A stretch of 41,064 nt of DNA from Methanothrix sp. (GTDB lineage: Archaea; Halobacteriota; Methanosarcinia; Methanotrichales; Methanotrichaceae). Position 1 is the stretch's first letter. The number at the start of each line of letters is the position of its first letter. The notes below the pieces were generated by a model, which searched no databases, had not been told where the DNA came from, and was given only the letters and a program-made list of their open reading frames with translations. A program made the translations under genes and the position numbers. The DNA is taken from the NCBI GenBank assembly GCA_011620785.1, contig WOYM01000090.1, positions 1 through 41,064 on the forward strand. The letters are read 5' to 3'. This document shows positions 33,604 to 41,064 of this stretch, in pieces.

Positions 33604-35181
33604 TTACAGCTCCACCATCTTGGCGCTCTTCACCCCTGGAACCTGCAATAGCCTTTTCATGCAATCATCGGGTACCATCTGGTCGACGCTCAGTACCATG
33701 AGCTGAGGCTGCCCCTCATTCATACGTCCCACATGCATTGAGCCGATGTTGATATTGCCCTCACCCAAAACCACGCAGCAGGGCCCAATGATATTCGGCT
33801 TGTCATCTATGACTGCTATCACCATGTCACCCTCTGTGGGGATATAGGTCCGGTAGAGATCAAGCTGCACAATGCGCTTCTCCTTGTTTCCTGAGACCGT
33901 GCCCTGAACCATGTTGATCACGCCGTTCTTGGTGAGCTTCATGGTTATGGCATTGCTGTATCCATTTATAGACTCGGTCTTGCTCTCCAGAAGCTTCACG
34001 CCCATCTCTTTGAGCGTCGTGGTGGCATTGACAAAGTTGATGCTGTCTTTTCCCATCAGGACGCCCAACAGGCCTCTTATGGCTGATATGGTCACGGGTC
34101 TCGTATCCTTCTCGGCAATGGTTCCGCTATAGATCAACTCCAAGCTCTCAAAGCCGCTGCCAACCATCTGCCCGAGCAGCGATCCCATCCTCTCGGCCAG
34201 CACCATATAGGGCTCCATGACCGCCAGCGTTTCCGGTGATATGGCAGGCATGTTGATGGCATTGGTGGGCAGTCCGCCTTTAGCTATGGCCAGGATCTGG
34301 TCTGCCACTGCTAAGGCGACATTGACCTGGGCCTCGGCGGTAGAAGCTCCCAAATGGGGAGTGGTTATGATCCTCTCCTGCCCGAGCAGGGGGTTTCCGG
34401 TGGGGGGTTCCTTGGTGAAGACATCGACCGCCGCTCCGGCAACCTTTCCTTCGGCCACAGCTTTGGCAAGAGCGGCCTCGTTGATGATCCCGCCTCGAGC
34501 GCAGTTCACAATTCGAACCCCGTCCTTCATGATCTTGAACTCGTCCTCGTCGATCAGGTTGCGGGTCTCATTGGTAAGGGGAGTATGGACGGTGATGAAG
34601 TCGCCCTCACGCAGAACGGTCTCCAGAGGCGCCAGGGTCAGTCCCATCTGCTGGGCCTTTTCTTCTGTCACAAAGGGGTCATAGGCTAAGATTCGCATGC
34701 CAAAGGACTTCATGCGTGTGGCAACCTCTGCTCCAACCCGGCCCAGACCGACGACGCCCAGGGTCTTGTTGAAGAACTCGACGCCTGTGTACTTCTTGCG
34801 ATTCCATTCGCCCTGGTGCAGGGCGGAGTTTGCCTGGGGTATGTTCCTGGCCAGGGCCAGCATCATGGCGATGGTGTGCTCGGCTGCGGAGATGGTATTT
34901 CCGCCGGGGGTATTGAGAACGATGATCCCCTTTTTGGTCGCAGCCTCTACATCCACATTGTCTATGCCCACACCGGCTCTGCCTATTACCTTGAGCCTTT
35001 TCGCGGCATTGATGACATCCGCCGTTACCTTGGTTCCGCTGCGGATTACCAGGGCATCGTAGTCTGGGATCTTCTGGATGAGCTCCTCTGGAGAGAGGTT
35101 GGTGATAACATCGACATCAGCACCCGACTGCAGTCTCTTCACGCCGTCCTCTGCTAATGAATCACTGACAAGAACCTTCAT
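33604..35181 (-). CDS. serA: D-3-phosphoglycerate dehydrogenase
   Basis: First enzyme of serine synthesis, about 525 residues, long form. Domains in order: substrate/NAD domain of the D-2-hydroxyacid dehydrogenase family (GxGxxG in VGLGRVGAEVA near residue 144, catalytic Arg in NCARGGIINE, His in TPHLGAST), an intervening allosteric-type domain, and a C-terminal ACT domain (SMHVGRMNEGQPQLMVLSVD) that in relatives senses serine. The start is ATG 35181, since GAAGGT lies six bases upstream; the frame itself is open to 35241. It leads a likely serA-thiM-thiE unit. Confidence 0.96.
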   Translation of the reverse strand: MKVLVSDSLAEDGVKRLQSGADVDVITNLSPEELIQKIPDYDALVIRSGTKVTADVINAAKRLKVIGRAGVGIDNVDVEAATKKGIIVLNTPGGNTISAAEHTIAMMLALARNIPQANSALHQGEWNRKKYTGVEFFNKTLGVVGLGRVGAEVATRMKSFGMRILAYDPFVTEEKAQQMGLTLAPLETVLREGDFITVHTPLTNETRNLIDEDEFKIMKDGVRIVNCARGGIINEAALAKAVAEGKVAGAAVDVFTKEPPTGNPLLGQERIITTPHLGASTAEAQVNVALAVADQILAIAKGGLPTNAINMPAISPETLAVMEPYMVLAERMGSLLGQMVGSGFESLELIYSGTIAEKDTRPVTISAIRGLLGVLMGKDSINFVNATTTLKEMGVKLLESKTESINGYSNAITMKLTKNGVINMVQGTVSGNKEKRIVQLDLYRTYIPTEGDMVIAVIDDKPNIIGPCCVVLGEGNINIGSMHVGRMNEGQPQLMVLSVDQMVPDDCMKRLLQVPGVKSAKMVEL

Positions 35182-35263
35182 GATCATACCTTCTTCCTCG
35201 GGGGCTAAAGACGTACAAGGATTTGATCCTTTCGAGAGCACACTTCAGAATTGTACTAACAAT

Positions 35264-35464
35264 CTATTGGCTCGTCCTCATCTGTTCGATCATCTTTTGA
35301 GCAGCTCTGTAGTAAGCATCCCTGGGCATCAGCTCTCTGCTCACGGCCTTCTCCATATCCTCTGAGATCCGGCCGTCTTTTATCAGCTGGTGGCCAGCCT
35401 GCTTTGCTGCCTTGAAGATGCCTTAGATCAGTGCTGTCTCACCGGCTTTTATCATCTCATTCAT
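35264..35464 (-). pseudogene. Small unknown gene interrupted by an in-frame TAA
   Basis: On the minus strand, ATG 35464 opens MNEMIKAGETALI, then TAA (35423-35425), then without change of frame GIFKAAKQAGHQLIKDGRIS, SEDMEKAVSRELMPRDAYYR and on to TAG at 35264. The sequence on both sides of the TAA is coherent, helical and charged, so it looks like a 65-residue gene with a nonsense codon. A TATA box (35488-35496) sits 28 bases before this ATG, the spacing for leaderless expression. I do not recognise the family. Recoding is possible but less likely than loss. Confidence 0.55.
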
Positions 35465-35487
35465 GCCCTCTGCCATGCAGGACGTCC

Positions 35488-35496
35488 ATTTTATAT
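35488..35496 (-). promoter_or_regulatory. TATA box of the small interrupted gene
   Basis: ATATAAAAT on the minus strand, centred 28 bases before ATG 35464. It is a good match to the archaeal TATA consensus and supports the small gene having been transcribed. Confidence 0.5.
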
Positions 35497-35558
35497 CACA
35501 CTGATATTTGTATTGGCCAATTGCTTATGTACATATCTGTTCACACTGCTCGATTCCT

Positions 35559-36113
35559 CTATCGAGCCACCAGATCTATCAGATCCTGATCGATGGGAGT
35601 TCTCTCGTCTACTGCGGACAGGAGCTCATCGTGAATAGAACTCTCTGAGTAAAATAGGGTCACCAGGACGCCTGCATCCTTTGCCGCCTCGATGGCGGGG
35701 AGAAAATCGCTGTCTCCAGTGACGATAACCGCTTTTCCGATCATCCGGCCGCAGCTCAGCCGGACCAGGTCCGCGGCCAGGGCGATGTCCACCCTCTTTT
35801 GCACAAACTCTCCTCCCACCCGGCCCAGCCGCCCCAGCTTAACCTCGAATCTGGGGAGCTTTCGCAGAGTATAGACGAACTTGTCCATGGAGGCAAACCT
35901 GCGGCTCTCCTCTTCAGTGGAGGGACAGCTCTGGTAAGGCATGCAATTATAATAATAGGTCCGAAGACGCTCATAGTTGCCACAGAGAATGTCAGAAAAA
36001 CGGGCGAGGTCGATCTTCGGCTTCCCGAAATCAACATCCAAAATCTTAGTCAGATACGCACCATCGATGAAGACTGCTGCACGATCAGCCAAACTGTTCA
36101 CATCCAAGTCCAT
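35559..36113 (-). CDS. NYN-domain (LabA/DUF88) nuclease-like protein
   Basis: About 184 residues with a PIN-like NYN fold, a group of predicted ribonucleases. The acidic active-site residues are visible in AVFIDGAYL (near residue 16), KRVDIALAADLVRLS (near 110) and AVIVTGDSDFLPAIEAA (near 133). The C-terminus carries the serine/Asp tail typical of the domain. The open frame runs further upstream into the tRNA-like element, which is not coding; I place the start at ATG 36113 (MDLDVNSLADRAAVF), with ATG 36125 as alternative. Confidence 0.88.
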   Translation of the reverse strand: MDLDVNSLADRAAVFIDGAYLTKILDVDFGKPKIDLARFSDILCGNYERLRTYYYNCMPYQSCPSTEEESRRFASMDKFVYTLRKLPRFEVKLGRLGRVGGEFVQKRVDIALAADLVRLSCGRMIGKAVIVTGDSDFLPAIEAAKDAGVLVTLFYSESSIHDELLSAVDERTPIDQDLIDLVAR

Positions 36114-36287
36114 AATTACTGCCATCCTGGAAGAACGGCAGTGATCATTATCTCCGCTTACTAACTCATTCCAACGTATATCTAATTTGCGTTTGAAATG
36201 CAGCTTGGACTGTGCTGGATTGGGCCTGTGGGTTGTATTTTTCCGCAGAGTGAAAGTGATCATGGCAAAGGACTCCGCTTTCATCAT

Positions 36288-36356
36288 GTTGCGATTGCGT
36301 CGCAACCCCCCGGATTCACAGTCCGGGAGACCACCCCCGCTTCGTCCTTCGCAATC
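36288..36356 (-). other. tRNA-His-like structured element
   Basis: Read on the minus strand, CCGGACTGTGAATCCGG (36310-36326) is a perfect 5-bp stem with a 7-base loop CTGTGAA, the form of a tRNA anticodon arm with anticodon GTG (His). A 7-bp stem and 5-base loop follow (GTTGCGA/TCGCAAC, 36288-36306), and GATTGCG (36350-36356) could alternatively pair with CGCAATC (36293-36299). Acceptor and D arms do not form a normal tRNA, and there is no standard 3' end, so it is not a functional tRNA-His gene. It could be a decayed tRNA fragment or an unrelated hairpin element. Confidence 0.4.
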
Positions 36357-36428
36357 CTACAAGTTAAATATCTGTAACTCTTCATTATATGAGACCGAGT
36401 TCAGACTTCGGTCAGCGGTGATGCTGGA

Positions 36429-37100
36429 TTGAAAAGAGTCTCAGCCATTGTGCTCATATTTCTGTTATCCTGCTTTGGATTGAGCCAGGCAACCCAAGAA
36501 AACGATCTATGGCTGCTCCTATCCAGCTATGAGGATGTCGGTATCACATCCAAAGACCTGGCCTTCTTTCTGGCTACGCACGGTTTTTCCGCTCGACCAG
36601 AGCCGGCTTATGTGGTGGTCAAGCTCAACGATAGCAGGGAGGTTTATGTCACGCCCAATGGAGCTGCTCCCAGGCTCGGTGATCTGTGGATGTCTCCTCC
36701 CGATACGCGATCCGGACCTGTGCAGGTGATCTCTAGCGATGCTATAAGGGTCAACCTCACTTACAAGAGGACAGACAATGCAGGTTTCATAAAAACCATT
36801 ACCAGATATCAGATATTTCCAGTAACGCCTTTGGGCATGTGTTATGATGGCTCCCAAAAGCTGCAAGAGAGCTATGAGAGCCTGGGATATGGCTCAGTTT
36901 ATATGTACGACCCCAGCGGATTTGACAGCCAGGGACATCTCTGGGTGGTTGTAGAGGACAAGGACGCTCCCGATACCTGGCTGGCAGTGGATAGCTATTA
37001 CGGGCCTATTACAGAGGATGATTATTATTACCAGGCTCAGTATAGCTTTGTGGATTTCAAATACCTCGACTCAATTAACCCCCAATGGAGACTGGCCTGA
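36429..37100 (+). CDS. Secreted protein of unknown function
   Basis: The 223-residue protein has a signal peptide (KRVSAIVLIFLLSCFGLSQA, residues 2-21) and a mature domain of mixed strands with many aromatic residues, e.g. VVVKLNDSREVYVTPNGAA and DTWLAVDSYYGPI. A segment GMCYDGSQKLQE contains the only mature cysteine. The layout hints at a transglutaminase-like or papain-like domain (Cys, later His in GHLWVVVED and Asp in AVDSYYG), but this is speculative. The start is TTG 36429; an ATG at 36421 is out of frame. First of three exported proteins in a row. Confidence 0.72.
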   Translation: MKRVSAIVLIFLLSCFGLSQATQENDLWLLLSSYEDVGITSKDLAFFLATHGFSARPEPAYVVVKLNDSREVYVTPNGAAPRLGDLWMSPPDTRSGPVQVISSDAIRVNLTYKRTDNAGFIKTITRYQIFPVTPLGMCYDGSQKLQESYESLGYGSVYMYDPSGFDSQGHLWVVVEDKDAPDTWLAVDSYYGPITEDDYYYQAQYSFVDFKYLDSINPQWRLA

Positions 37101-37300
37101 AAGATGTCAAGATAAAAAGTCTCTGCAAATTATATAAGTTCGGTGAGACTGTGTGGTATGCAAAGCACCTTTTAGAAGGCGATTCCGGAAGGATATGCTC
37201 TGAATCCGGGTATGACATGCTGCAACAAGTCCTACCGGAAACTTGAAATGCGTTACTGACATACTAATAAATTAAAAGCACTGGAATAACGAGGGGCTCG

Positions 37301-38461
37301 ATGAGAATTGATTCGCTGATGAGGATTGCATTAGGCGCTTTGATGGCAATGAGTTGCGTTCTTGGCGCAGGATCTGCCGAGCTAGATGTCAGGATCGAAG
37401 ATCGTGTTAATTTGAGCAATTCGAATCTTTCGGCAATGAATCTCGTCGGAGCACATTTGAATCAGTCTGATCTGCAGGGCTGCAACCTCAACGGGTCGAA
37501 TCTGAATGGGGCATATCTGCGATCGGCCTGGTTGATGGCATCTCACCTGAACGGCACAAAGCTGGAGAATGCAGATCTCACGGGCGCTGTTCTTACGGAA
37601 GCCGATCTCTCGGGAGCTGATTTGACTGGAGCGAACCTAATACGGGTTCAAATGTCCAAATCCAAGCTGAACGGAGCTCGCATTGTGAAAGCAGATCTAA
37701 CCGAAGCAGACATATCCGATTCCGACCTCAGCGACGCCGATCTTACAGATGCAAGGCTGTTTCGAACTGATCTGAGCGGTGCCAAGCTTAAGGGAATATA
37801 TCTGACCAGCGCCAATATGATTGGAGCTCATATAAGCTGGGCCGATATGAGCGGTGCCTATTTATCTCGAGGTCAGTTCTCAAGAGCCGAGCTTTACAGT
37901 ACTAATTTGAGCGGTTCGGACCTAAGCGATGCGGACTTTACGAGAGCTTATCTCATGAGATCCGATCTTACCGGCGCCAACATAAATTGGGCTGATATGG
38001 CTTATGCGGACCTGACTGAGGCCATCTTGACTGGTGCAAGCTTGAAATCGGCCAAACTGCCTTACTCCGATCTTACTCGAGCGAATTTTACAGGAGCAGA
38101 TCTATCCGGAGCCGATCTGGATGGAGCTATTCTAGCAGGAGCGACACTTAGGAATACGAAGCTTGATAGAGTCAATCTGCGTGAACTCGACCTGAGGGGA
38201 CTGGAAATGGGGGGAGCATCCCTTAAGAATTCTGTCCTGACAGGTGTATTCATGGCCATGACGGATCTGGCCGGCGCCGACCTGAGAGATGCGACACTGG
38301 TTCAGGTTGAGATGACCGGAGCCAATTTGAGCAGCGCCAATCTGGAGCGAATCAAGTATGACCAGTTCACCCTTCAATCGCTGTCCAGAGCGAAACTGGA
38401 TGGAGCCAGGATCTCCGAGGATCTTCGCTCCGACCTCAAGTCACTCCCGGGAGCCGCTTGA
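37301..38461 (+). CDS. Exported pentapeptide-repeat protein
   Basis: The 386 residues comprise a signal peptide (about 1-27) and then almost continuous A(D/N)LxX pentapeptide repeats from residue 40 to 365, about 65 repeats or 16 turns of a right-handed quadrilateral beta helix. The short tail (ISEDLRSDLKSLPGAA) has no anchor. GAGGGG precedes the ATG by four bases and an A/T-rich TATA-like block lies near 37266-37277. Part of the repeat region is closely similar to the end of the next protein (both contain QFSRAEL preceded by a WADMSG/WADLSG turn), so they are paralogous. Confidence 0.93.
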   Translation: MRIDSLMRIALGALMAMSCVLGAGSAELDVRIEDRVNLSNSNLSAMNLVGAHLNQSDLQGCNLNGSNLNGAYLRSAWLMASHLNGTKLENADLTGAVLTEADLSGADLTGANLIRVQMSKSKLNGARIVKADLTEADISDSDLSDADLTDARLFRTDLSGAKLKGIYLTSANMIGAHISWADMSGAYLSRGQFSRAELYSTNLSGSDLSDADFTRAYLMRSDLTGANINWADMAYADLTEAILTGASLKSAKLPYSDLTRANFTGADLSGADLDGAILAGATLRNTKLDRVNLRELDLRGLEMGGASLKNSVLTGVFMAMTDLAGADLRDATLVQVEMTGANLSSANLERIKYDQFTLQSLSRAKLDGARISEDLRSDLKSLPGAA

Positions 38462-38536
38462 TGTTCTGAATGGGATTGTCTTTCTAAATTAAGAAAAGAA
38501 CAAATTAATTATAGTAGGAATTAGAAAAGGGCTATC

Positions 38537-41064
38537 ATGGCTCATTCACTGCTCAGATTGGCTCCTGGACTCTGCTTGCTTTTTATAACTCTAGTTGCAT
38601 CATCCACTGCTCTAGAGGAAGATGCCTCCCAGCAAATACTCATTCTTGCCTCGTATAACCCCGGATTGCCATGGACCGATTCCGTAGGCGATGAGATTGA
38701 GAATCAGCTATCTATTTACTATCCTCGAGCAGAAATATCTTTTGAGTATATGGATGCCAAGAGGCAGGAGCCTACTGAGGCCCGACTGAATGAATTGAAA
38801 AATCTTTACAAAAATAAGTATGAAGATCGTCACTTCGATGTCATCATCTGTTCGGATGATGATGCATTCCAGTTCCTTCTCAACAACAGAGACGAGTTGT
38901 TTTCCAGCACTCCGGTAGTCTTTTGCGGAATAAACTTCTTCGAAGACCAGATGCTGACGGCTGGGAAGAATTTCACCGGCGTGGTGGAGGCCTTCGATCT
39001 ACCAGGTACAATCTCTCTTATGCTCAAATTGCATCCAAATACGAAGCAAATAGTCATAGTTAACGACCGGACTACCACTGGCAAGGCCAACCAAGAGGTC
39101 ATGAACCAGACCCTGTCCAGATTCAGCACAAATGTCAGCTTCGTCATCTGGAATGACATGACAGTAGAAGAACTACAGAGGAATGCTTCCGCTCTGCAGG
39201 AGGGCAGTCTGATCCTTCTTTTAAATTATAACAGTGATCGGGAAGGACGAGCCCTGACCCACGAAGAGAGCGCATGGATCCTGAGAAGCGCAAGCTCGGT
39301 TCCAATTTATGGTACTCGAGACGTCTATATGGGCTTCGGTGTGCTTGGAGGAGTTATCACCACCGGTCAAGTCCAAGGAAGACTGGCGGCCGACCTGGGG
39401 CTCCGCATCTTGCAGGGTGTTCCTGCGGATGATATTCCAGTCATAAAAGAGCTTCCCAGCTCATACATTTTCGATATGCTGGAGCTTCGCCGCTTCAATA
39501 TCAGCGTCTTGAACCTTCCTTTTGGGAGCACGTTCGTTAATCAGCCATTCCACGCTCGAGTTGATCTAAATAATAGGAACTTGAGCGGCCTGGATTTGTC
39601 TGGGACAGATTTGAGTTATTCTAACTTGGCAGGATCCAATCTCTATGGGACGAACCTGAGCCGATCCTTTATGGTGCAGGCCGTCATCTCAAACTCCACG
39701 CTTATCAGAGCCAATCTCAGTGGCGCATTCATGCCACTCGCTGCTCTCGATGGCTCTAACCTCTCCGGTGCCGATCTCAGAGGAATCACATTGGTTGGCA
39801 ATTATATGATGGGCTCAAATCTGACCGGAGCTGATCTGTCAGGTTCCCTTATGGATTCGGCCATGATGGACAATTCAACTCTGGTTGATGCCAGGCTGGA
39901 TGGCGCCAGCTTGTGGTCTGCGAAGGTCAGCGATGCAAATCTGAATGGAGCAAGTTTCATAAACGCATTCATGGAACGTTCCACCTTTATGAATTCCCAA
40001 TTAAAAGGCGCAAATCTGACCGGAGCAAGCCTGGTTGGCGCGAACCTGATCAATGCCACCATCTCCGATGCAGACCTATCTGGGGCGGACCTCTCCGAGG
40101 CCCGGTGTGGAGGAGCAGATTTCTCAAGCTCCAAGCTGGTTAAATCAACTTTGGGTTTTACAAACCTAACCGGTATAAATCTCAGCATGGCGGACCTCTC
40201 TGGCTCGTATCTTGTGGCTTCAAATCTAGATGATTCTGATCTTGAGAAAGCGAATCTCTCCGATGCGAACCTGAAAAAAACCTTTATGAACCGAGTCAGG
40301 TTGGTTGAGGCCAGACTGGTAAACGCGAGCCTACCAGGAGCGCATCTGGATGATTCAGATCTATCCAATTCCAATCTTGATAGGGCCGATCTGACCAATG
40401 CCTTGCTCGACGGATGCAACCTAACAGGCGCAAATCTTTATGGAGCCAGGCTCCTTGGAACAGATCTTAGCCTTGCCATTCTGGAGGATGCATATCTGAG
40501 CAAAGCCAATATGTTAGGAGCCAAATTGAATTGGGCCGATCTGAGCGGCAGTAGCCTTGTAGGAAGCCAGTTCTCCAGAGCAGAACTCTTTGGAGCAAAT
40601 CTCAGCAATTGCGATATGTCGAACTCAGACTTAACCCGATCTTACCTGGTGAGGGCGAATCTAACCGGTTGCACCCTAAGAGATGCCAAATTGGAATACG
40701 CAGATCTTTCCAATTCGATTCTGAGAAATGCAGATCTATCCGGTGTCAGATTATTAAACGTAAATCTGGATGATTCAGATCTATCTGGCGCAGATATTTC
40801 AGAATCCTATATGTATGGAGTGACCATAAATGGAACTATATGGCGCAATGCGAACTTAATGTCATCCAAAATAATATTGATGAGCTTTTTGAATGTGGAC
40901 TTCAGTTATTCTGATCTAAGGAATGCCCGTCTCACCCAGTCCTATGTGAAAAACGCTGATTTCAGAGGTGCTGATCTGAGAGGAGTCATATTCGACACCA
41001 CTGCCTTTGAAAACGCTGATTTCAGAGGTGCTGATCTGAGAGGAGTCATATTCGACACCACTGC
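38537..41064 (+). CDS. Substrate-binding-like sensor domain fused to pentapeptide repeats (3' end beyond window)
   Basis: An open frame of 842 codons with no stop before the window ends. After a signal peptide (residues 1-25) comes a domain of about 300 residues of the ABC_sub_bind type (PF04392-like): ILILASYNPGLPWTDSVGDE, FDVIICSDDDAFQFL, TPVVFCGINFF and IVIVNDRTTTGK. In relatives this domain is the extracytoplasmic sensor of histidine kinases and ends with a LPxGS-N-P motif; here LPFGSTFVNQP is present, but instead of a membrane helix and kinase the protein continues into at least 500 residues of pentapeptide repeats (from about residue 345). No transmembrane helix is seen downstream. Confidence 0.9.
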   Translation, partial: MAHSLLRLAPGLCLLFITLVASSTALEEDASQQILILASYNPGLPWTDSVGDEIENQLSIYYPRAEISFEYMDAKRQEPTEARLNELKNLYKNKYEDRHFDVIICSDDDAFQFLLNNRDELFSSTPVVFCGINFFEDQMLTAGKNFTGVVEAFDLPGTISLMLKLHPNTKQIVIVNDRTTTGKANQEVMNQTLSRFSTNVSFVIWNDMTVEELQRNASALQEGSLILLLNYNSDREGRALTHEESAWILRSASSVPIYGTRDVYMGFGVLGGVITTGQVQGRLAADLGLRILQGVPADDIPVIKELPSSYIFDMLELRRFNISVLNLPFGSTFVNQPFHARVDLNNRNLSGLDLSGTDLSYSNLAGSNLYGTNLSRSFMVQAVISNSTLIRANLSGAFMPLAALDGSNLSGADLRGITLVGNYMMGSNLTGADLSGSLMDSAMMDNSTLVDARLDGASLWSAKVSDANLNGASFINAFMERSTFMNSQLKGANLTGASLVGANLINATISDADLSGADLSEARCGGADFSSSKLVKSTLGFTNLTGINLSMADLSGSYLVASNLDDSDLEKANLSDANLKKTFMNRVRLVEARLVNASLPGAHLDDSDLSNSNLDRADLTNALLDGCNLTGANLYGARLLGTDLSLAILEDAYLSKANMLGAKLNWADLSGSSLVGSQFSRAELFGANLSNCDMSNSDLTRSYLVRANLTGCTLRDAKLEYADLSNSILRNADLSGVRLLNVNLDDSDLSGADISESYMYGVTINGTIWRNANLMSSKIILMSFLNVDFSYSDLRNARLTQSYVKNADFRGADLRGVIFDTTAFENADFRGADLRGVIFDTT
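40951..41064 (+). repeat. 60-bp perfect tandem duplication at the window end
   Basis: Bases 40951-41010 recur at 41011-41064 without a mismatch for the 54 bases available. The period of 60 keeps frame and equals 20 residues (one turn of the pentapeptide helix, NADFRGADLRGVIFDTTAFE). Other turns of the same protein are much more divergent, so this is a very recent duplication or an assembly artefact at the contig end. Confidence 0.85.

Noticed and set aside
39802..40419. Minus-strand frame of 205 codons within the pentapeptide region
   Set aside because: Repeat periodicity keeps stops out of the opposite strand; it has only repetitive RSAPxRF-like sequence.
1..41064. CRISPR array or rRNA genes
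   Set aside because: No regularly spaced direct repeats of 25-40 bases with unique spacers, and no conserved rRNA segments were seen.

Overview
This window looks like a contig (or most of one) from a methanogenic archaeon of the Methanosarcinales, most plausibly the Methanothrix (Methanosaeta) group; the genus is an inference. Evidence: a DUF39/ferredoxin protein resembling methanogenesis marker 16, a stand-alone ATP-pyrophosphatase subunit of GMP synthase, an archaeosortase/archaeal phosphatidylserine decarboxylase/phosphatidylserine synthase cluster, a remnant of archaeal MptD dihydroneopterin aldolase sequence, archaeal TATA boxes in place of bacterial promoters, several leaderless or TTG starts, and large secreted pentapeptide-repeat proteins. 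No rRNA, intact tRNA or CRISPR array was seen.

Layout. 0.1-1.1 kb: an IS66-like transposase tail and a flavin-reductase-like protein. 1.2-5.9 kb (minus strand): a tightly packed metal/chelate ABC importer operon in the order substrate-binding protein, SAM methyltransferase, SPFH/stomatin, FecCD permease, ATPase, with ATGA overlaps between the last three. 6-7.8 kb: an accessory patch with two 81-nt copies of an apparently structured repeat flanking a frameshifted HicB-like gene and a TumE-like toxin with its partner. 7.8-16.6 kb: a secreted protein, uvrA, then several decaying genes (carboxymuconolactone decarboxylase-like, DUF1646, HD hydrolase) among a UPF0489 protein and two FtsX/MacB-type permeases. 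16.7-21.4 kb: a radical SAM enzyme and a 1257-aa secreted subtilase.

21.5-26.2 kb: a coupled artA-asd-pssA set (surface-protein processing and lipid attachment), mptD, guaA subunit B and the DUF39/ferredoxin protein. 26.4-30.1 kb: a hypothetical protein, a stand-alone LigD-type phosphoesterase, a KGG-motif protein and a nest of insertion-sequence debris (IS4-type pseudogene, IS200/IS605 element with its hairpins, IS481-like tail). 30.1-36.1 kb: uvrC, a 51-aa leaderless ribbon-helix-helix protein, a probable serA-thiM-thiE operon, a small gene broken by an in-frame TAA, and a NYN-domain nuclease-like protein.

36.4-41.06 kb: three consecutive exported proteins. The last, running off the window, fuses a periplasmic substrate-binding-like sensor domain (the type usually found in front of histidine kinases) directly to at least 500 residues of pentapeptide repeats. 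This is the most unusual architecture in the window. The window ends inside a perfect 60-bp tandem duplication, so the exact 3' end may be an assembly edge.
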